DNA of 64,000 nucleotides from Choristoneura fumiferana (GCF_025370935.1 NC_133472.1:8065452-8129451), one strand, 5' to 3'; shown: positions 11,534 through 22,768, numbered from the stretch's first letter. The notes: generated by a model from the letters alone, not told the origin. Numbers and translations: made by a program.

Positions 11534-11640
11534 TCTTTTTTATTGCTCCCCGTTATGATGAAAATCATGATGGCATCAGTCAGTCAGCACCTTAGTCTTT
11601 TTTGCTCCCGTTATGAAAAATATGATAGTCATTTTCTTCG
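11523..11640 (+). repeat. 62-bp tandem duplication
   Basis: The block beginning cagcaccttagtctttttt occurs at 11,523 and again at 11,585, each followed by tgctcc(c)cgttatga and a tgat-rich end. The first unit starts inside the end of the preceding MITE. Confidence 0.65.
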
Positions 11641-11884
11641 ACGTCATGACCCTACAATGCCCTGCATAGACTAGACTGTTATTACTTTATTATTTCTGCA
11701 AAACTGAATTAAGATTAACGTACGAGTGCTCGTCACCGTCCCAATAGTTGGCATCTTTAATCTTATGTCATTAGCAATAGAGATGACAGCAGGGTGTCGT
11801 CTATTGGACATTAGCGTGTCGAGCACTCGGACGTTTACCTTATACAGACGCGCTACACAAAGTACGTCTACCGCGATCCGTGGT

Positions 11885-12074
11885 AGTGTTGCCAGGTGTT
11901 TGGTACAACAAAAATACCGAAGTATGGGCGGTTCGGTATTTTTTTCCCCGATTAATTTGTCTCCCTAATAAACGATGATTTACGCAATTGAGTCAATCGA
12001 TGTTACGAGTACGAATGAGGCGTTTTTTTTTTGCTCACTGTTCGGTATTTATTCAAAAAAGACCTGGCAACTCG
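11885..12074. mobile_element. 190-bp TIR element with a 10-bp target duplication
   Basis: Direct repeats gatccgtggt lie at 11,875-11,884 and 12,075-12,084. The body between them starts agtgttgccaggt and ends acctggcaactcg, an inverted pair sharing gttgccaggt. It contains three copies of the word ttcggtattt or near variants. A 9-10-bp duplication fits MULE-like transposons, but no transposase is present and the superfamily is inferred only. Confidence 0.6.
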
Positions 12075-12084
12075 GATCCGTGGT

Positions 12085-13335
12085 CACATTTTACTAACAC
12101 AGCTTATAAGTCTCTTTTTTAACTTAAAATTATTTTATTATGGATCGACCAGGTCTGAAATGAAGCATTTTTATTTATTTAAAACTTGTATACAGAATAT
12201 AATTACTACCTACCTAAGCACGGAAATCACAAACTTTCTATAGATTATGTCAACCCATGGAACGAGTCACTTTTCGAACATAATGTGTATTCTAAGAGTA
12301 CCTAATTGGTTTATAGGCGTTACTTTTTGCGGAAGCCCATAATTACATACTAATGAAATCACGCGCGACCTTATGATAGCAGAGCTAGGGGAAGCCCAAA
12401 ACGCATAATGCGGGTAAGAAGAATAATATTTTTTTCCAGATATCGCTAATAGATGGCGCTTTGACACTCGCCGCCTTGATTTGGCATGCGGTCGGCGATG
12501 CCATGACAGTTTGACCAAAACAATGCAGGCGCGCGTTTGTTGTGAAGAGTAAAAAAAGGAAAGTAGTTTTTTCATAATCTACAAATAACATTTAGCCACT
12601 ACTTTAAAAAAAAACTCGCACCTAAAAATAGATCATTTTTCTGAGTGAACTTTATGAACATTATGTCAAGGTTCAGTTTTGTTCATTTTAGATACGAGAT
12701 TTTTTCCAAGTAGTGACGATTTGAATTTTAATCATCGATCTAATATTGGTATTATGGGCAAGACGAATATAAGCAAGATGGATAATTATGAAATATTAAA
12801 AAGCATGAAGCTGCTAAAAATGTAAAAGCAAACAACAAAATACTAAAATATCTGAATAAGCTTCTTTTAGCAAAACTAAGAGGAGAAATATATGTACCAA
12901 CACTAAAAACAAAATTTCTAAACTTGTTTTTTTTTTGTTTGGTATGTGCCGATAAACACTTAATCGCCCAGTGAAGATTGGATTCAGTGTAGCCAATGCC
13001 ATAATTTAGCTCATGAAAATTGGACATCATATGTAGGTGTAGGTAGCTACTTTTGTAATGAATGTTTTGATTGACTGAGTTATTTTTAAGTTATATTTTT
13101 TTCCCTAATGGCATATCCGTTTTGCCCGGCCCCTGCGGGCAAAAAGGATAACATAGGTACTTTTTTTTTGTTTGTAATAGAAGAAATTGTTCAAGTTTTT
13201 TTTTTAATAGCTGTTTCCAAAGTTTATGAAACAAAGTACCATTTAAAAGTAAAATGAGATATTGATTACGTACTTGTATTTTAAATGATCACTTTCCCTT
13301 AACATATGTCTTTGCAATAAATGTGCTTTCCTGCA
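12085..13335. other. AT-rich stretch, no gene seen
   Basis: Open frames here come from low-complexity T/A runs and overlap on one strand in two phases. A small hairpin (ttttgcccggcccctgcgggcaaaa) lies near 13,121-13,145. Confidence 0.35.
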
Positions 13336-13338
13336 GCC

Positions 13339-13504
13339 CCTCCACCTCCACGCTGTAAGAACACACACAAACCCAATTATTACCACCACCACACTACAAT
13401 TGCTCTGAGGATGAACTCTGGTTATGTTCTAAACGCGTCAGTGTAGTGTGGTGATAGTGGGGCTTGTGGGATTTGTGTGTGTTTTTACAGTGTGGAAGTG
13501 AAGG
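13339..13504. mobile_element. Foldback element, 'gtaagaacacacacaaa' family
   Basis: The left arm has ctccacctccacgctgtaag, acacacacaaaccc and accaccacacta. The right arm has the inverse (tagtgtggtgat, tttgtgtgtgtttttacag). The centre includes gaggatgaactctggtt and acgcgtcagtgtag. A half copy at 57,070-57,200 shares the left arm and the centre. Confidence 0.65.
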
Positions 13505-13542
13505 ACCATACTTTTCTCGAACCCATTCAGGCTATTTTCAAC

Positions 13543-13759
13543 ATCCATACTAATATTATAAATGCGAAAGTGTGTGTGTGTTTATATGTTTGTCGGTCTT
13601 TCACGTCGAAACGGAGCGGCGGTGATTTTTGGCATAGAGATAGTTTATGGGCCAGAGAGTGACATAGGCCACTTTTTATCCAGGAAAATGAATGGTTCCT
13701 GAGGGAAAAGCGCGCGATAACCGAATTCCACGCGGGCGAAGCCGCGCGCAAAAGCTAGT
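13543..13759 (-). mobile_element. 'R' repeat: agcttttgcccgcggc...ttataatattagtatgga
   Basis: Minus-strand copy of the commonest repeat in the window. In order on its own strand: agcttttgc(c)cgcggc-type GC head, cggttatcgcgcgc, ttttccgggataaaaag, gccataaac-like middle, cgtgaaagac, and the tail tttcgcatttataatatta ending gtatggat. Other copies: 22,018-22,229; 22,769-23,000; 42,925-43,128; 47,455-52,192 (split by copia); 52,193-52,420. It is a widespread lepidopteran non-autonomous element; whether it derives from a SINE, an RTE LINE tail or something else is not settled here. Confidence 0.7.
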
Positions 13760-14397
13760 TGTTTATATGTACTTAGTTCATTTACAAAAATCCCAAGAAA
13801 TTTCTTTCTTCATTTATCCGAACGTATGTGGGACATACTGTTATCAAAACAATACACTTGTTTTACCTGAAAATTATCTACGTTGTGTAACAAATTGGGT
13901 CACGATACCTACATTATTAGAATGTCTGTAGTCTTTGATTAAACTTCCATCTTGTAGCAAAGCAATCACCCGCCTGGCGTTATTAAGTTATATGCTCACA
14001 AAGACAGCCATGTTTATTATACTTACGGAAAATAGACTTTATTGCAAATATGGAAGTCACTTATCGTTAAATGTGCGCTGATGGAACTTTTATTAATCTC
14101 GTAAATGTTATAGGTACCTAACCTAATAAATAATTGCTCATACATAATCAATAAGAAAATCGCGAGTACTTAGGTACCTACCTCTAATTATTTTATCAAT
14201 AGTCATTGGCGATCTTTCACAATCATTTATGAAAAGTGGGATGTATTTTATACCTAAGTAACTTTAACACATGTAGTAATTAAGTATTTTAAGTATGTAT
14301 CTAACGGAATCTATGAACTGCTTCTACATACACCCATTTCTTATTGACTTTGTATTGATACGAACCGTACTTATTATACGTAGTTCTGATCATAACA

Positions 14398-14540
14398 TAA
14401 TCATCATCAGCTTGTAGCAGTCCACTGCTGGACATAGGCCTCCCCTAATGCATCGGTCGACACGTCCAGTTTCTACCAGCCTTCTCGGATGGCTACGTTT
14501 GCCGCGACGCGGTCTCCACTCAAGAACTCGTTTACTTGGT
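14398..14540 (-). pseudogene. RTE-like LINE 3' end fragment
   Basis: On the minus strand it contains ggaggcctatgtccagcagt, the DNA of the last residues (EAYVQQW) of the RTE-like reverse transcriptase seen at 40,494-40,935, followed by a gat-rich tail. It is a very short 5'-truncated copy. Confidence 0.6.
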
Positions 14541-16310
14541 TCTGATTACAATACAATAATGGATACCATCGAACTGATCTGGTGATGTAGCCTCTAAAAC
14601 AAAATCTCAGGTGTAATTTGACCAAGAATACCAGGGTCTGATAATGGAACGTCAGCCAGATTTAACATTAAAGCGTATTTTTTAGTTTTTGAAACAGGAT
14701 AATAATTTATGCCACTGATGATGATATTTTTTCTGGACATTTCTTAATTGTATAACACGTTGTGAAATGTCTGCACGACATTGTAAAATTGTTACAAACG
14801 TGGTTTGTTCATCGCCGGCATAAAAAAAAGCACGGCAATAAAAGCGTTTGAGAATCCTTACGAGACAGTTGGTTCGCAGTTAGAGTTTTTTTAACATCCG
14901 TTTGACTGGGAGTGCTTTTCGATTTTTCAAGCAAAATATCATGGATATAAATAAAAATTCGTCACTATGTAACTTCTCGCGCGTGGGCCACTCAAATTAG
15001 GTGCAATGCACACGGCTTGCTTTATTCACTCGGTCTGACGCGTATCTACCTATATAACTACATGTTACACTATTAGGTAAACAATTTAAAACGATTTTTT
15101 TCAAAATTAACTTGCAGTCGCTGTCAGCAAGCTTAAATCTGCTTTCAGGCCGTTCTGGAGCAAAGCCTGAGACTGAAGCCGGACGAGCGTAAATTGAGTT
15201 AAGAGTCGCGTTTTTTTTTGTATAATCTTGTTTTTTTTTGCAATATTTAGGTCTATTCGTGTACAACTCGTTTTGAGTCGCCGTGTGGTTTAAACTGAAC
15301 TGTTCTATAAAACCGAATGCAGCAGAAATTACGCGACCGAAAATACGCGACTCGCTAACTCAAAAAATATTAGATAACGGTACAAATCTAAAATTACCTA
15401 CTCTAAACAAGTCGTTTGATATTTCCACTGTTTCATTCCTCTATGGTATCAATAATAAGCAACAGCAGAACAAACCGTACACAGTTATACTACATGTATA
15501 GTAACCACCACGCTACGATTCTCGTGCAATCTTTTATTGTATTTCCTGTGGGGAGGCTGCCGAGACGAGAGGTGGACGAGTCGAACATAAAAAGTTCAAT
15601 TTAATGTTAAAACTCGCAGTTGCAGCTCAGTTCCGTATAACATAACGTAGCACATGCCTAGAAAACAGTATCATGTCTGTTTAGCGTCGTGGTATCTCTG
15701 GGGAGTATCACACCAATAATGAGATATTCTCCGATTTCATCTTAGACAGCATTGTACCTACCTACCAAGACTCAAAGATTACTTAACATCCCTTCAAAAC
15801 TTACGGGACACACAATCCTTACACTTTGATAATTTACAGCACCATGCTTCACCGTCTGTCTGGTTTATGTACTATCTATTAATGCCTCGTTAACTAAAGG
15901 ACGTACTCGCTATCGGAATTTGTTAAAATGATTTTAGTCTCGTCTGAAAACAAAACTTTTGTCCATTGGCGAACAGTCCAGCTGTGGTACTTTCTGGCGA
16001 AGTTTTACAACATAATCAAACAAAATTTATGACAAACAGTTTTAAAAGGCGGCAGATATTCTAAGGCACGTGTTTGATAAAAAAATCTTTCGAACATAAT
16101 GCTTTATTTTATCTTAACGTAAGTTGTTCTGTTTCTAATTAGCTGTATGTATAGGCTGCCAGTGCAAAATATTGTTATTTAATTTTGAAAATAGAGACAT
16201 TTGAATGTTTTAGCAGGTACCGGGTAATTCTAGTGAAGTGCCCACCCTGCATGTAGATTTTATGACAACACAAATATGGTCCACCAAAAGCCGTTAGAAA
16301 AAAAAAAGAT
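14541..16310. other. Intergenic stretch, no gene seen
   Basis: Repeat matches are weak. Short T- and A-runs produce fortuitous open frames. No convincing promoter or exon signature was found. Confidence 0.35.
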
Positions 16311-16314
16311 TTTT

Positions 16315-16521
16315 TAACCCTTAATAAGGCCCCATTTATTGGAGCATAGTACCACAGAATCAAAAGCAGCTATCGAATACATACGTGACAAAGAATATTT
16401 TTGAAGCTAGTCGTATTTTCAATAATTACAATGGAAATTGTGAAGTATTATGAAATGAATAAGGTCCAGTTTCAAACTCAACGCAAGTGGTCGCTAAATC
16501 GCCTCTACCTTATTAAGGGTT
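16315..16521. repeat. Short inverted repeat aacccttaataagg
   Basis: Position 16,315 reads ttaacccttaataagg and 16,506 onward reads the reverse complement (accttattaagggttaac). The arms are only ~16 bp and the ~175-bp interior is AT-rich. Possibly a small TIR element. Confidence 0.35.
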
Positions 16522-17075
16522 AACAAAGCCTTATTTCTTGCGACTATTGGCGCGTACAAGGTGCGTACTGTTCTCTAGCTGTTTATCGTGCTGACAGTTC
16601 AGCCTTCAGATTAGAAAACAACCGGTATTCATACTTGTAGTTTCAAAGAGCTTTCGTAGTTTATCCACCTTCATTATAAAAGACGAGGATTTTTAGTACA
16701 GACCTTCCTTGACAGCATGAAGCATTTGATAGGAGTCTTCATTAGCGAATCTTTGAACTACATCTTTTTTTATATTTACCTATGCATAAAGAATAAAAAT
16801 AAAATATCATAATGTAACTTATATTTAAGAATTAATTAATACTTTTAAAAATAAATTAATACTTTTAATGTAAGTTAATTGAGTTTTTAGAATACATTAT
16901 TATTGTTATATAATGTCAGAAAATGAATATATACGGCTTTTTAGCCATATGGGCACCTCGCTATTTTAGCTCGCGTGATATGCTAAGTATTCCTCTTATT
17001 TAAGTTCTGTAGGTACGTCAATATCTTATCTAAATATGAGAACAATCGTAGCGACAGCTGAGGTTTGTATGTTTA

Positions 17076-17442
17076 AAGGTTACAGCTCATTAGAGGCACC
17101 CGGCACCCGACCAGCACCGCCTCGACTTTCGGCGTCCAGTCGTTGTCGACAGGTGCTCCACGCGCGAACGGCGCGTTGACAACGAGTGGTCCTCGCGCGG
17201 TCGACGAATTTCCGAGTAGGATGAAGGGGGTGGAGACTGGAGAGCGCCGCATCGCAAGCGTGCGGGCAGCGATTGGTCCACTCGTCGTCCGCGCGTGGCA
17301 ACCTCGCGAGTGAGGCGATCCGGTGACGCTACGGAGTTGATGTAGTGAGCTCATGCCCATACAAATCCATACGAAGCATACTAACCGCTCGAGGCGAGGC
17401 GGTGCTGGTCGGGTGCCGGGTGGCTGTAATGAGCTGTGACCT
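17076..17442. mobile_element. GC-rich TIR element flanked by TTAA
   Basis: Terminal inverted repeats of ~45 bp run from aggttacagctcattagagg through cacccggcacccgaccagca to their inverse at 17,391-17,441. The left end abuts tttaa and the right end abuts ttaacc, so a TTAA target duplication (piggyBac- or Kolobok-like) is plausible but is off by one A on the left. The interior is GC-rich (gcgcgaacggcgcg, tggtccactcgtcg) with open frames on the minus strand that lack any known domain. It is ~367 bp, far too short for a transposase, so non-autonomous. Confidence 0.65.
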
Positions 17443-17449
17443 TAACCGT

Positions 17450-18060
17450 TACAGAGATAATAATGTTATTTACGAGTAGTACAGCAAAATAAATCTAGTA
17501 GGTATAATTTTTAATGAACAAAAACTTCTTCTAAATAAGATCACATTAATATTGGTTGGTTAGCTAGCCCAACCACAGCTATGTGCAACATGCGGCACGG
17601 CGAGTAACTTCTCTGTCCAATACGCGTTTGAGACTATCGCCACGCAACGGTGAACCGGCAACACACGCAATGTTTTAGAAAATAACTCACCACGTCACCG
17701 GTCGCATGATATCGTAGAAGGGCCATATCACTGGCCGAAAATTCCAGCGACCCATACCCAGGTGGGGTTTTGCAAGGATTACCCTATAATTAATGACTGC
17801 TGTCAATCGGAATTACTGACTACGTTTCACTCTTTTATGCGTAAAAGTGCCGTTGATAATTATTAATTAAGCGGACTTCTAAAAAGTCTGCGCGACGCAC
17901 TCGATGGGCACACGTGATTACGGCTCGGGGTTTATTTTTCATCTATAGAAAGTTCAACATTTTGCGAGGATGAATATCGAGTTTTTGTCAATTTTAGGGT
18001 CCCTTGAGGGCTCAAGGATCATATTAGTAAATGCTACTCTCAAAGTAAGATAGCTTAGCT
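17450..18060. other. Intergenic stretch, no gene seen
   Basis: The GC-richer piece at 17,590-17,720 has words resembling 28,630-28,690 (acacgcgcaatg, ccgcgtcgcc). It could be a diverged repeat. Nothing else is recognised. Confidence 0.3.
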
Positions 18061-18286
18061 TATATGTATGTCCCACGAGGTCTACTGTGAATGGGGAACT
18101 TCACATGTAACAGAATATCTTCGCAGCCGATTCGCAACCTACTTACAAACAATCACAGTAAATAAGTACAACAACGATAAAGCTTTTATTATTATTGAAT
18201 TTATTAACAAAATTATTATTATGATTGGTTTTTTGGAGTCTTTTTGTATTTTTTATTTCAGCTTCAAACCAAACCATATCGAAAAT

Positions 18287-18420
18287 ACAAACTGAGACAT
18301 GGATGCACAGAAAAACCAGAAAAGGTAACCAGCACTGGGAATCGAACCCAGGTCCTCAGCAATCCGTGCTGCGTGCTATAACCCCTAAGTACACCACTGC
18401 TGGACTGCAGGAATCTAGAC
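18287..18420 (-). mobile_element. tRNA-derived SINE, partial
   Basis: On the minus strand: an A-box-like ggttatagcacgc, then a consensus polymerase III B box gggttcgattccc (18,337-18,350), followed by the SINE body words tttctggtttttctgtgcat and tcagtttgtattttc. The same body occurs at 36,021-36,314 and 57,483-57,590. It appears truncated on the tail side compared with the 36-kb copy. Confidence 0.65.
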
Positions 18421-19366
18421 ACGAATTTTTCCTATGCATACATATCTCAGGTTGCTTATTTCTACTTTGCTACGTAAGCAGCAGCACTATTATTAAATTA
18501 TTTAAATTATTATTATTTATTATTATCAAGTGGGTATACATTGGTTCCGAATATTTTCTTGGAATTTATCCCTAAAATTAGTTAAATTATTTAGTCCAGT
18601 AACCTAAAAAAACAACAGTCATTTTCGTACTATTGGCTTTTTGAGAATTTCACGAAACGCGGGTCACCGGCTCCTAAAAATATGCCATACCCATAGGCCA
18701 TTAGGGTTAATAAACACCGTTCCTATATAGTACTGCCTAGTAAATAACAATGATAATATCAAATCTTGCTCAAGTATAACAGCCAAATTTACTAATAATA
18801 ATGTAATCATCATAATTTATTAATAATAATGTAATAATCATAATATAAATTTTCCAATTTTGATTTAAGTTTCTGTTTAGGTAAGTATTGATGCCTTTTA
18901 GATTTTAATACCTGTTATTTTCATGAGGAAAAGAGCGTGCGTAAGTACCTCTAGACTAGAGAGTTGCAATATTTTCTAGAAACTATATTAAATTGGTAGC
19001 ATTCCCCACTCCAAGCATGTACTCTACCTGGGAGCTTTATTAACTCTTGCACTTTATCTATTTTCTATAAATCTATGTCTCCATAAGGCTGATTTATCGT
19101 CATAAATATGTAGCTCACTTTCTGCTTGGAGTCTCATTAATCTAGTTGCTGTACTTGACTTCATCTGCATAAAACCTGGTTTTCGATATATTGCAGAAAC
19201 TCAGATATTTTCCGGGATGAAAATCTAAATCTATTCTGTTTGATATTTTTTTATGTATGTAGTCCGTAATATTTTTTTCATCACACTTGCTCGTAAACAG
19301 TGTCGTAACATGCAAGCTACCTTAGTTGCAACCCCCCAAATAAAACCCTCGACCTTAATGTGCTTG

Positions 19367-19458
19367 TTATGAAACCCGTGGTCGGTAAATGAGTCATTGC
19401 GCGTACACATTTTCTTGTCATGAAGCCCAAGGTCGGTAAATGAGTCAGTGCCCGTACT
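19367..19458 (+). repeat. Imperfect 52-bp tandem duplication
   Basis: The words atgaaacccgtggtcggtaa and gagtcattgcgcgtac are followed 52 bp later by atgaagcccaaggtcggtaa and gagtcagtgcccgtac. Two units only. The second unit runs directly into the exon-like GC-rich segment. Confidence 0.65.
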
Positions 19459-19540
19459 GATGGCGCTGCGCGCGCTCCTGCAGGACCACATGCACATGCT
19501 GCAGAAGGGGGAGGGCGGCGCTGTCAAGAGCACAGCCTAA
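19442..19540 (+). other. Exon-like GC-rich open stretch ending in TAA (possible terminal exon or gene relic)
   Basis: From 19,442 the frame is open for 32 codons to a TAA at 19,538-19,540, with strong G/C preference at third positions (ctg, gcg, cgc, ctc, cag, gac, cac), unlike anything around it. The peptide ends ...LLQDHMHMLQKGEGGAVKS-type. I do not recognise the protein. No pyrimidine-rich acceptor with AG is obvious just upstream; the frame is closed by TGA at 19,421-19,423, so an acceptor would have to lie at 19,424-19,457. It may be the last exon of a host gene, a captured exon or a processed fragment. An aattata-type AT-rich sequence follows. Confidence 0.25.
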
Positions 19541-19615
19541 GGTATCGCCAATATTTGGAAGAATTATATTTTTTCTTTTACAAATATAAAATTTTACTTG
19601 CAAATGTGATGAAAA

Positions 19616-19744
19616 ACATTGTATGTCGCACGGGCGGTACTAGAATTACGAACATCGACTCATTAAAGCCCTCAGTCTTCGACTTCGGGCTTCTAATAGA
19701 CTCTCGTTCGTAATTCCTTATTTACCGCCCTTAAGACACAATGT
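19616..19744. mobile_element. Hairpin element, 'gggcggta' arms
   Basis: The left part acattgtatgtcgcacgggc then gaattacgaaca mirrors the right part gttcgtaattc then accgccc...gacacaatgt. The loop contains ctcagtcttcgacttcgggc. It is ~130 bp. Confidence 0.6.
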
Positions 19745-19801
19745 ACTAATGTCTCCCTGGTGGGAAAAGGCTACCGTTTTTTCCGCTAGGTACACATCCC
19801 T

Positions 19802-19930
19802 ACCCTGAGGTCCTATTGCCTACCGTTTCTGGCGCTCGCGATCGCAATCAAATGACAGTTTTTGTATGGGAAATCTGTCATTTGATTGCGATCGCGAGTG
19901 CCAGAAACGTTATGCAATACGGCCTCTGGG
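19802..19930. mobile_element. Near-perfect hairpin, arms ~57 bp
   Basis: Inner arms of ~35 bp are almost exact: tttctggcgctcgcgatcgc, aatcaaatgacag and their reverse complements, around a ~14-bp loop (tttttgtatgggaaat region). Pairing continues outward with mismatches (cctattgc / gcaatacggcc). It resembles a miniature TIR element. Its fold would also look like a microRNA precursor, but see the rejected list. Confidence 0.7.
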
Positions 19931-20084
19931 CATGCACCTACCAAAAAACGAATGGACATGGATAGCCTAGTAGATAGAACGGGCTCTACAATTATAGTTG
20001 AGAATAAATTAATCTATAGGTAAGTATACTAATACGACACACAAGTATTTTTCATCAGTTTTTTACAAACAAGCCTTTTGATTT

Positions 20085-20570
20085 GCAATATATTTTTCAC
20101 TTCTCCTGCTCGTAAAGTTGGTAATGTTGGTATTTTATGCTGGATCTAGGCGACATAAAATTACTTTGTATGCGCTAGTGCATAAAGTAAAATCTTCGCC
20201 TAAGACCAAGGTAATCAGGTGTCAACAGCCACAAACAAAAAGTTTCACTATATTTTTTCCATATTTTTTTATGTAAACCTAAAAATCAATAAAATCAATC
20301 AAAATAAATGTATTAAACTAAAAATTTCAGTTATATAGCAAAAGGTACTAAGTGAACAATTTGTTTCCACTGTTGCTATTTAAGTTTCTCTCAATCGAAG
20401 TGAAAAACAGAGTGTAGAACTCGAGTATTAAACCCAATTTCCCCTCGCCGTACTAGCTCGGGTGGCAATATGAACGTCTCGGGTAAATTGGCTCATTTTA
20501 TGCTCTCGTTGTACAATCTACTATTATTTTGTTTACATGCTTGATACTTTGTTTAGGTTTTGGTTTTGAT
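20085..20570 (+). repeat. 'Q' repeat: ttcacttctcctgctcgtaaag...cgttgtacaatctactatta
   Basis: A ~480-bp dispersed repeat. In order: cacttct.ctgctcgtaaag, tgctggatctaggcgacata, ataaagtaaaatcttcg, gccacaaacaaaaagtttc, atcgaagtgaaaa.cag, cccctcg.cgta, tatgaacgtctc, cgttgtacaatctactatta. Other copies: 24,288-24,745 (+), 27,575-27,850 (-), 35,007-35,330 (-). No frame is conserved. Confidence 0.65.
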
Positions 20571-20963
20571 TCATTTATCTACAGTTCGGATTGACGTGCA
20601 ATTTAGTACGGGTACCTATGTAATTTGAATGACAGATGCCAAAAAGTGCAGTCAGCTAAAAAAATCTTGAATTAAAAATGTTTTTTTTTTTTACAAAAAC
20701 TCATTCGTTTGTATCGCCGAAACTATAAACCCAATTCTAAAATTTCTTTTAGTGATAAGCAGATTGAAATATAAATATAATATAGCTTTCTGATAATGCA
20801 TGAAGATGAACAGGATGCAGGGTGCAGTCACCGTAAAAATAAAAAGGAAGAACAAAATAAACGTTAATACGGAGCCTTTTGCGCTAGTTCACAGCATAAA
20901 ATATCCCTTTGAAGGTAAACGCACTCGTTTTGCAAAAGCTCTTTGTGACTGCCAGTTCAAGAT

Positions 20964-21093
20964 TAACCCCCTGTTTCACCATCCATTGATAAATGTGATG
21001 CCGTCTCTTTTTGTTTTGTTCGAATAGACGGAGATGGCATCACATTTATCCATCAAATAAAACTAATCTATGGGTGGTGAAACAGCCCCTAAG
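20964..21093. mobile_element. 'Caccatccattgat' MITE (family H), copy 2
   Basis: Same arrangement as 11,407-11,533, with better outer ends: ttaaccccctgtttcacc and its inverse ggtgaaacagcccctaag. The central word ttttgttcgaatagacgg is where the 55.5-kb copy was interrupted. Confidence 0.75.
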
Positions 21094-21222
21094 TCTAATA
21101 AATTATATTTATTAAATTTTGTATCACCGCTTCCTAAGTGCTTCCCGTTGCGTCGTACACCTGCGGCATCATTAAAATTATTGACTCTAGCTATGCACCC
21201 CACTGTTGGACACACGAGCCTC

Positions 21223-21560
21223 CTTTTTAACCAACTTCAAAATAAGGAGGAGGTTCTATGTTCGACTGTATGTTTTTTTCACTTTTTATATGTAAGTATG
21301 TTCACCGAATACTCCGCCAATAGTGGACCGATTTTCAAAATGCTTTTTGTACCTATTTGAAAGAGTATACTCCGGAAATGGTCCTATTGGCACCAAGTAA
21401 AGATCCGATAATGGGATCCTAGGGAAATTCAGGGCAACCCTCAAATTTTATAGGCACATAGCCACATATTTTTATAGCATCAAGTCAAGCATTTGCGTTC
21501 AGAAAGTATCATTTGGTGAACTGGACAGGTCCACCAAAAGAAAGTATCATTTGGTGCTGG
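21223..21560 (+). repeat. 'ttaaccaacttcaaaa.aaggaggaggttct' repeat, copy
   Basis: It begins accaacttcaaaa, then aaggaggaggttctatgttc, then tatgttcaccgaatactc, accgattttcaaaatg, tggtcctattggcacc, aaatt(c)agggcaacc, tataggcacat. It is collinear with the copy cut by the window end at 63,739. Confidence 0.6.
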
Positions 21561-21715
21561 ATCAGGATGAGCCAGCAGGAATGGAATCATCTACCTCACC
21601 AATATACTTATTATATTGAGATTCAATCACTCCTAATGGCTCGTGCTGAGGCCCCGACTTTAAAATAGTAGAAAATTATTTTCATGGTTTTTGTAGTCGC
21701 TTCCAATTTGTTGGC
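21560..21715. repeat. Half of the 'gagccagcaggag' palindromic MITE
   Basis: The words gatgagccagcaggaatgga, aatggctcgtgctgagg and ttttcatggtttttgtagtc match the element at 5,747-5,980. The outer left TIR is missing, so it is joined directly to the preceding repeat. Confidence 0.55.
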
Positions 21716-22017
21716 AAAAAATAGTAGGTTGTACTACTTAACTTAATAGGCCTTGACATCTTTTACAGATGGATTGCTAATAGGTTACTATAAATTATTA
21801 GTTTCATTGATTTATTTTGGTTGATTTTTAGTTTAACATAAAATAAAAATTATTAACAAAATATATACTTACGTATAGAAACTTTTTTGTTTGTGGCTGT
21901 TGACTTGACACCAGATTACATTGGTCTTAGACAAATATTTAAGTAAAGAAGAAACAAACATACACGGCCACCCACACATACTCGTACTCACAAACTTTCG
22001 CATTTATAGTGATAACT

Positions 22018-22229
22018 ATATAGCTTTTGCCCACGGCTTCGCCCGCGTGGAATTTGGTTATCGCGCGCTGTTCCCTCGGGAACTGTGCATTTTTCCGGGA
22101 TAAAAAGTAGATGTCACTCTCTGGCCCATAAACTATCTCTATGCCAAAAATCACGTCAATCCGTTTAGACGTGAAAGACGGACAACATACAAACACACAC
22201 ACTTTCGCATTTATAATATTAGTATGGAT
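22018..22229 (+). mobile_element. 'R' repeat, plus-strand copy
   Basis: A complete-looking copy: tagcttttgcccacggcttc, ggttatcgcgcgctgttccc, ttttccgggataaaaagtag, aactatctctatgcc, acgtgaaagacgg, and the tail actttcgcatttataatatt ending agtatgga. A short duplicated tail (ctttcgcatttatagtgata) precedes it at 21,996-22,015. Confidence 0.75.
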
Positions 22230-22768
22230 TCTTATCCACCTATGTACCTCTAAATAAAACTAAACTTAACAAAACTTGTGCTACCCAGCTTATTATTAAG
22301 GATCACTAAACATCTGGATATTCTATACATATATCTTATTCGTAGCATATATCCTACATTCGGTCTATCCACTTGCACTCCACTCAACTGCACTAAACTA
22401 TGTTCGTAGTTCTGTGAATGTTCCATCAAAAAGTTTTTATACGCTATTAAAAGCGCTGGAATCGAAATTCATTCGAACGTATTTAAAAAAAGGAAATAGG
22501 TACGCGGAGCTAAAACCAAATGCCGAACTCTAGAAATTATGCTGGCAAGCTTCTGTAAAATAAGAGTGAAGCGAAAGGCGTCCTCTACAATTTTTGTTTG
22601 CCAGTTTTTTTTTTATAGAAATTTGTAGATAGGTATACGGTTAGGGGTATCTTAGGTTTTTTTCACTTGATTACAATGGAACAAGATGCACAATTTGTAC
22701 GTCTTTAACAACACAACCGCCAACTGGAAGTTCCCTTTAGACTAAATACGCTTACGGTAATTTATATG

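Noticed and set aside
14810..14900. A core promoter (TATA-like aataaaag followed by cagtt words)
   Set aside because: Such words are frequent by chance in this AT-rich sequence, and no exon follows.
17073..17360. Minus-strand GC-rich protein gene
   Set aside because: Three overlapping frames are open at once because the region is GC-rich. It is the interior of a TIR element.
19802..19930. A microRNA precursor
   Set aside because: The arms extend well beyond a typical precursor and include conserved outer words typical of a TIR element. There is no evidence of expression or of a preferred arm.
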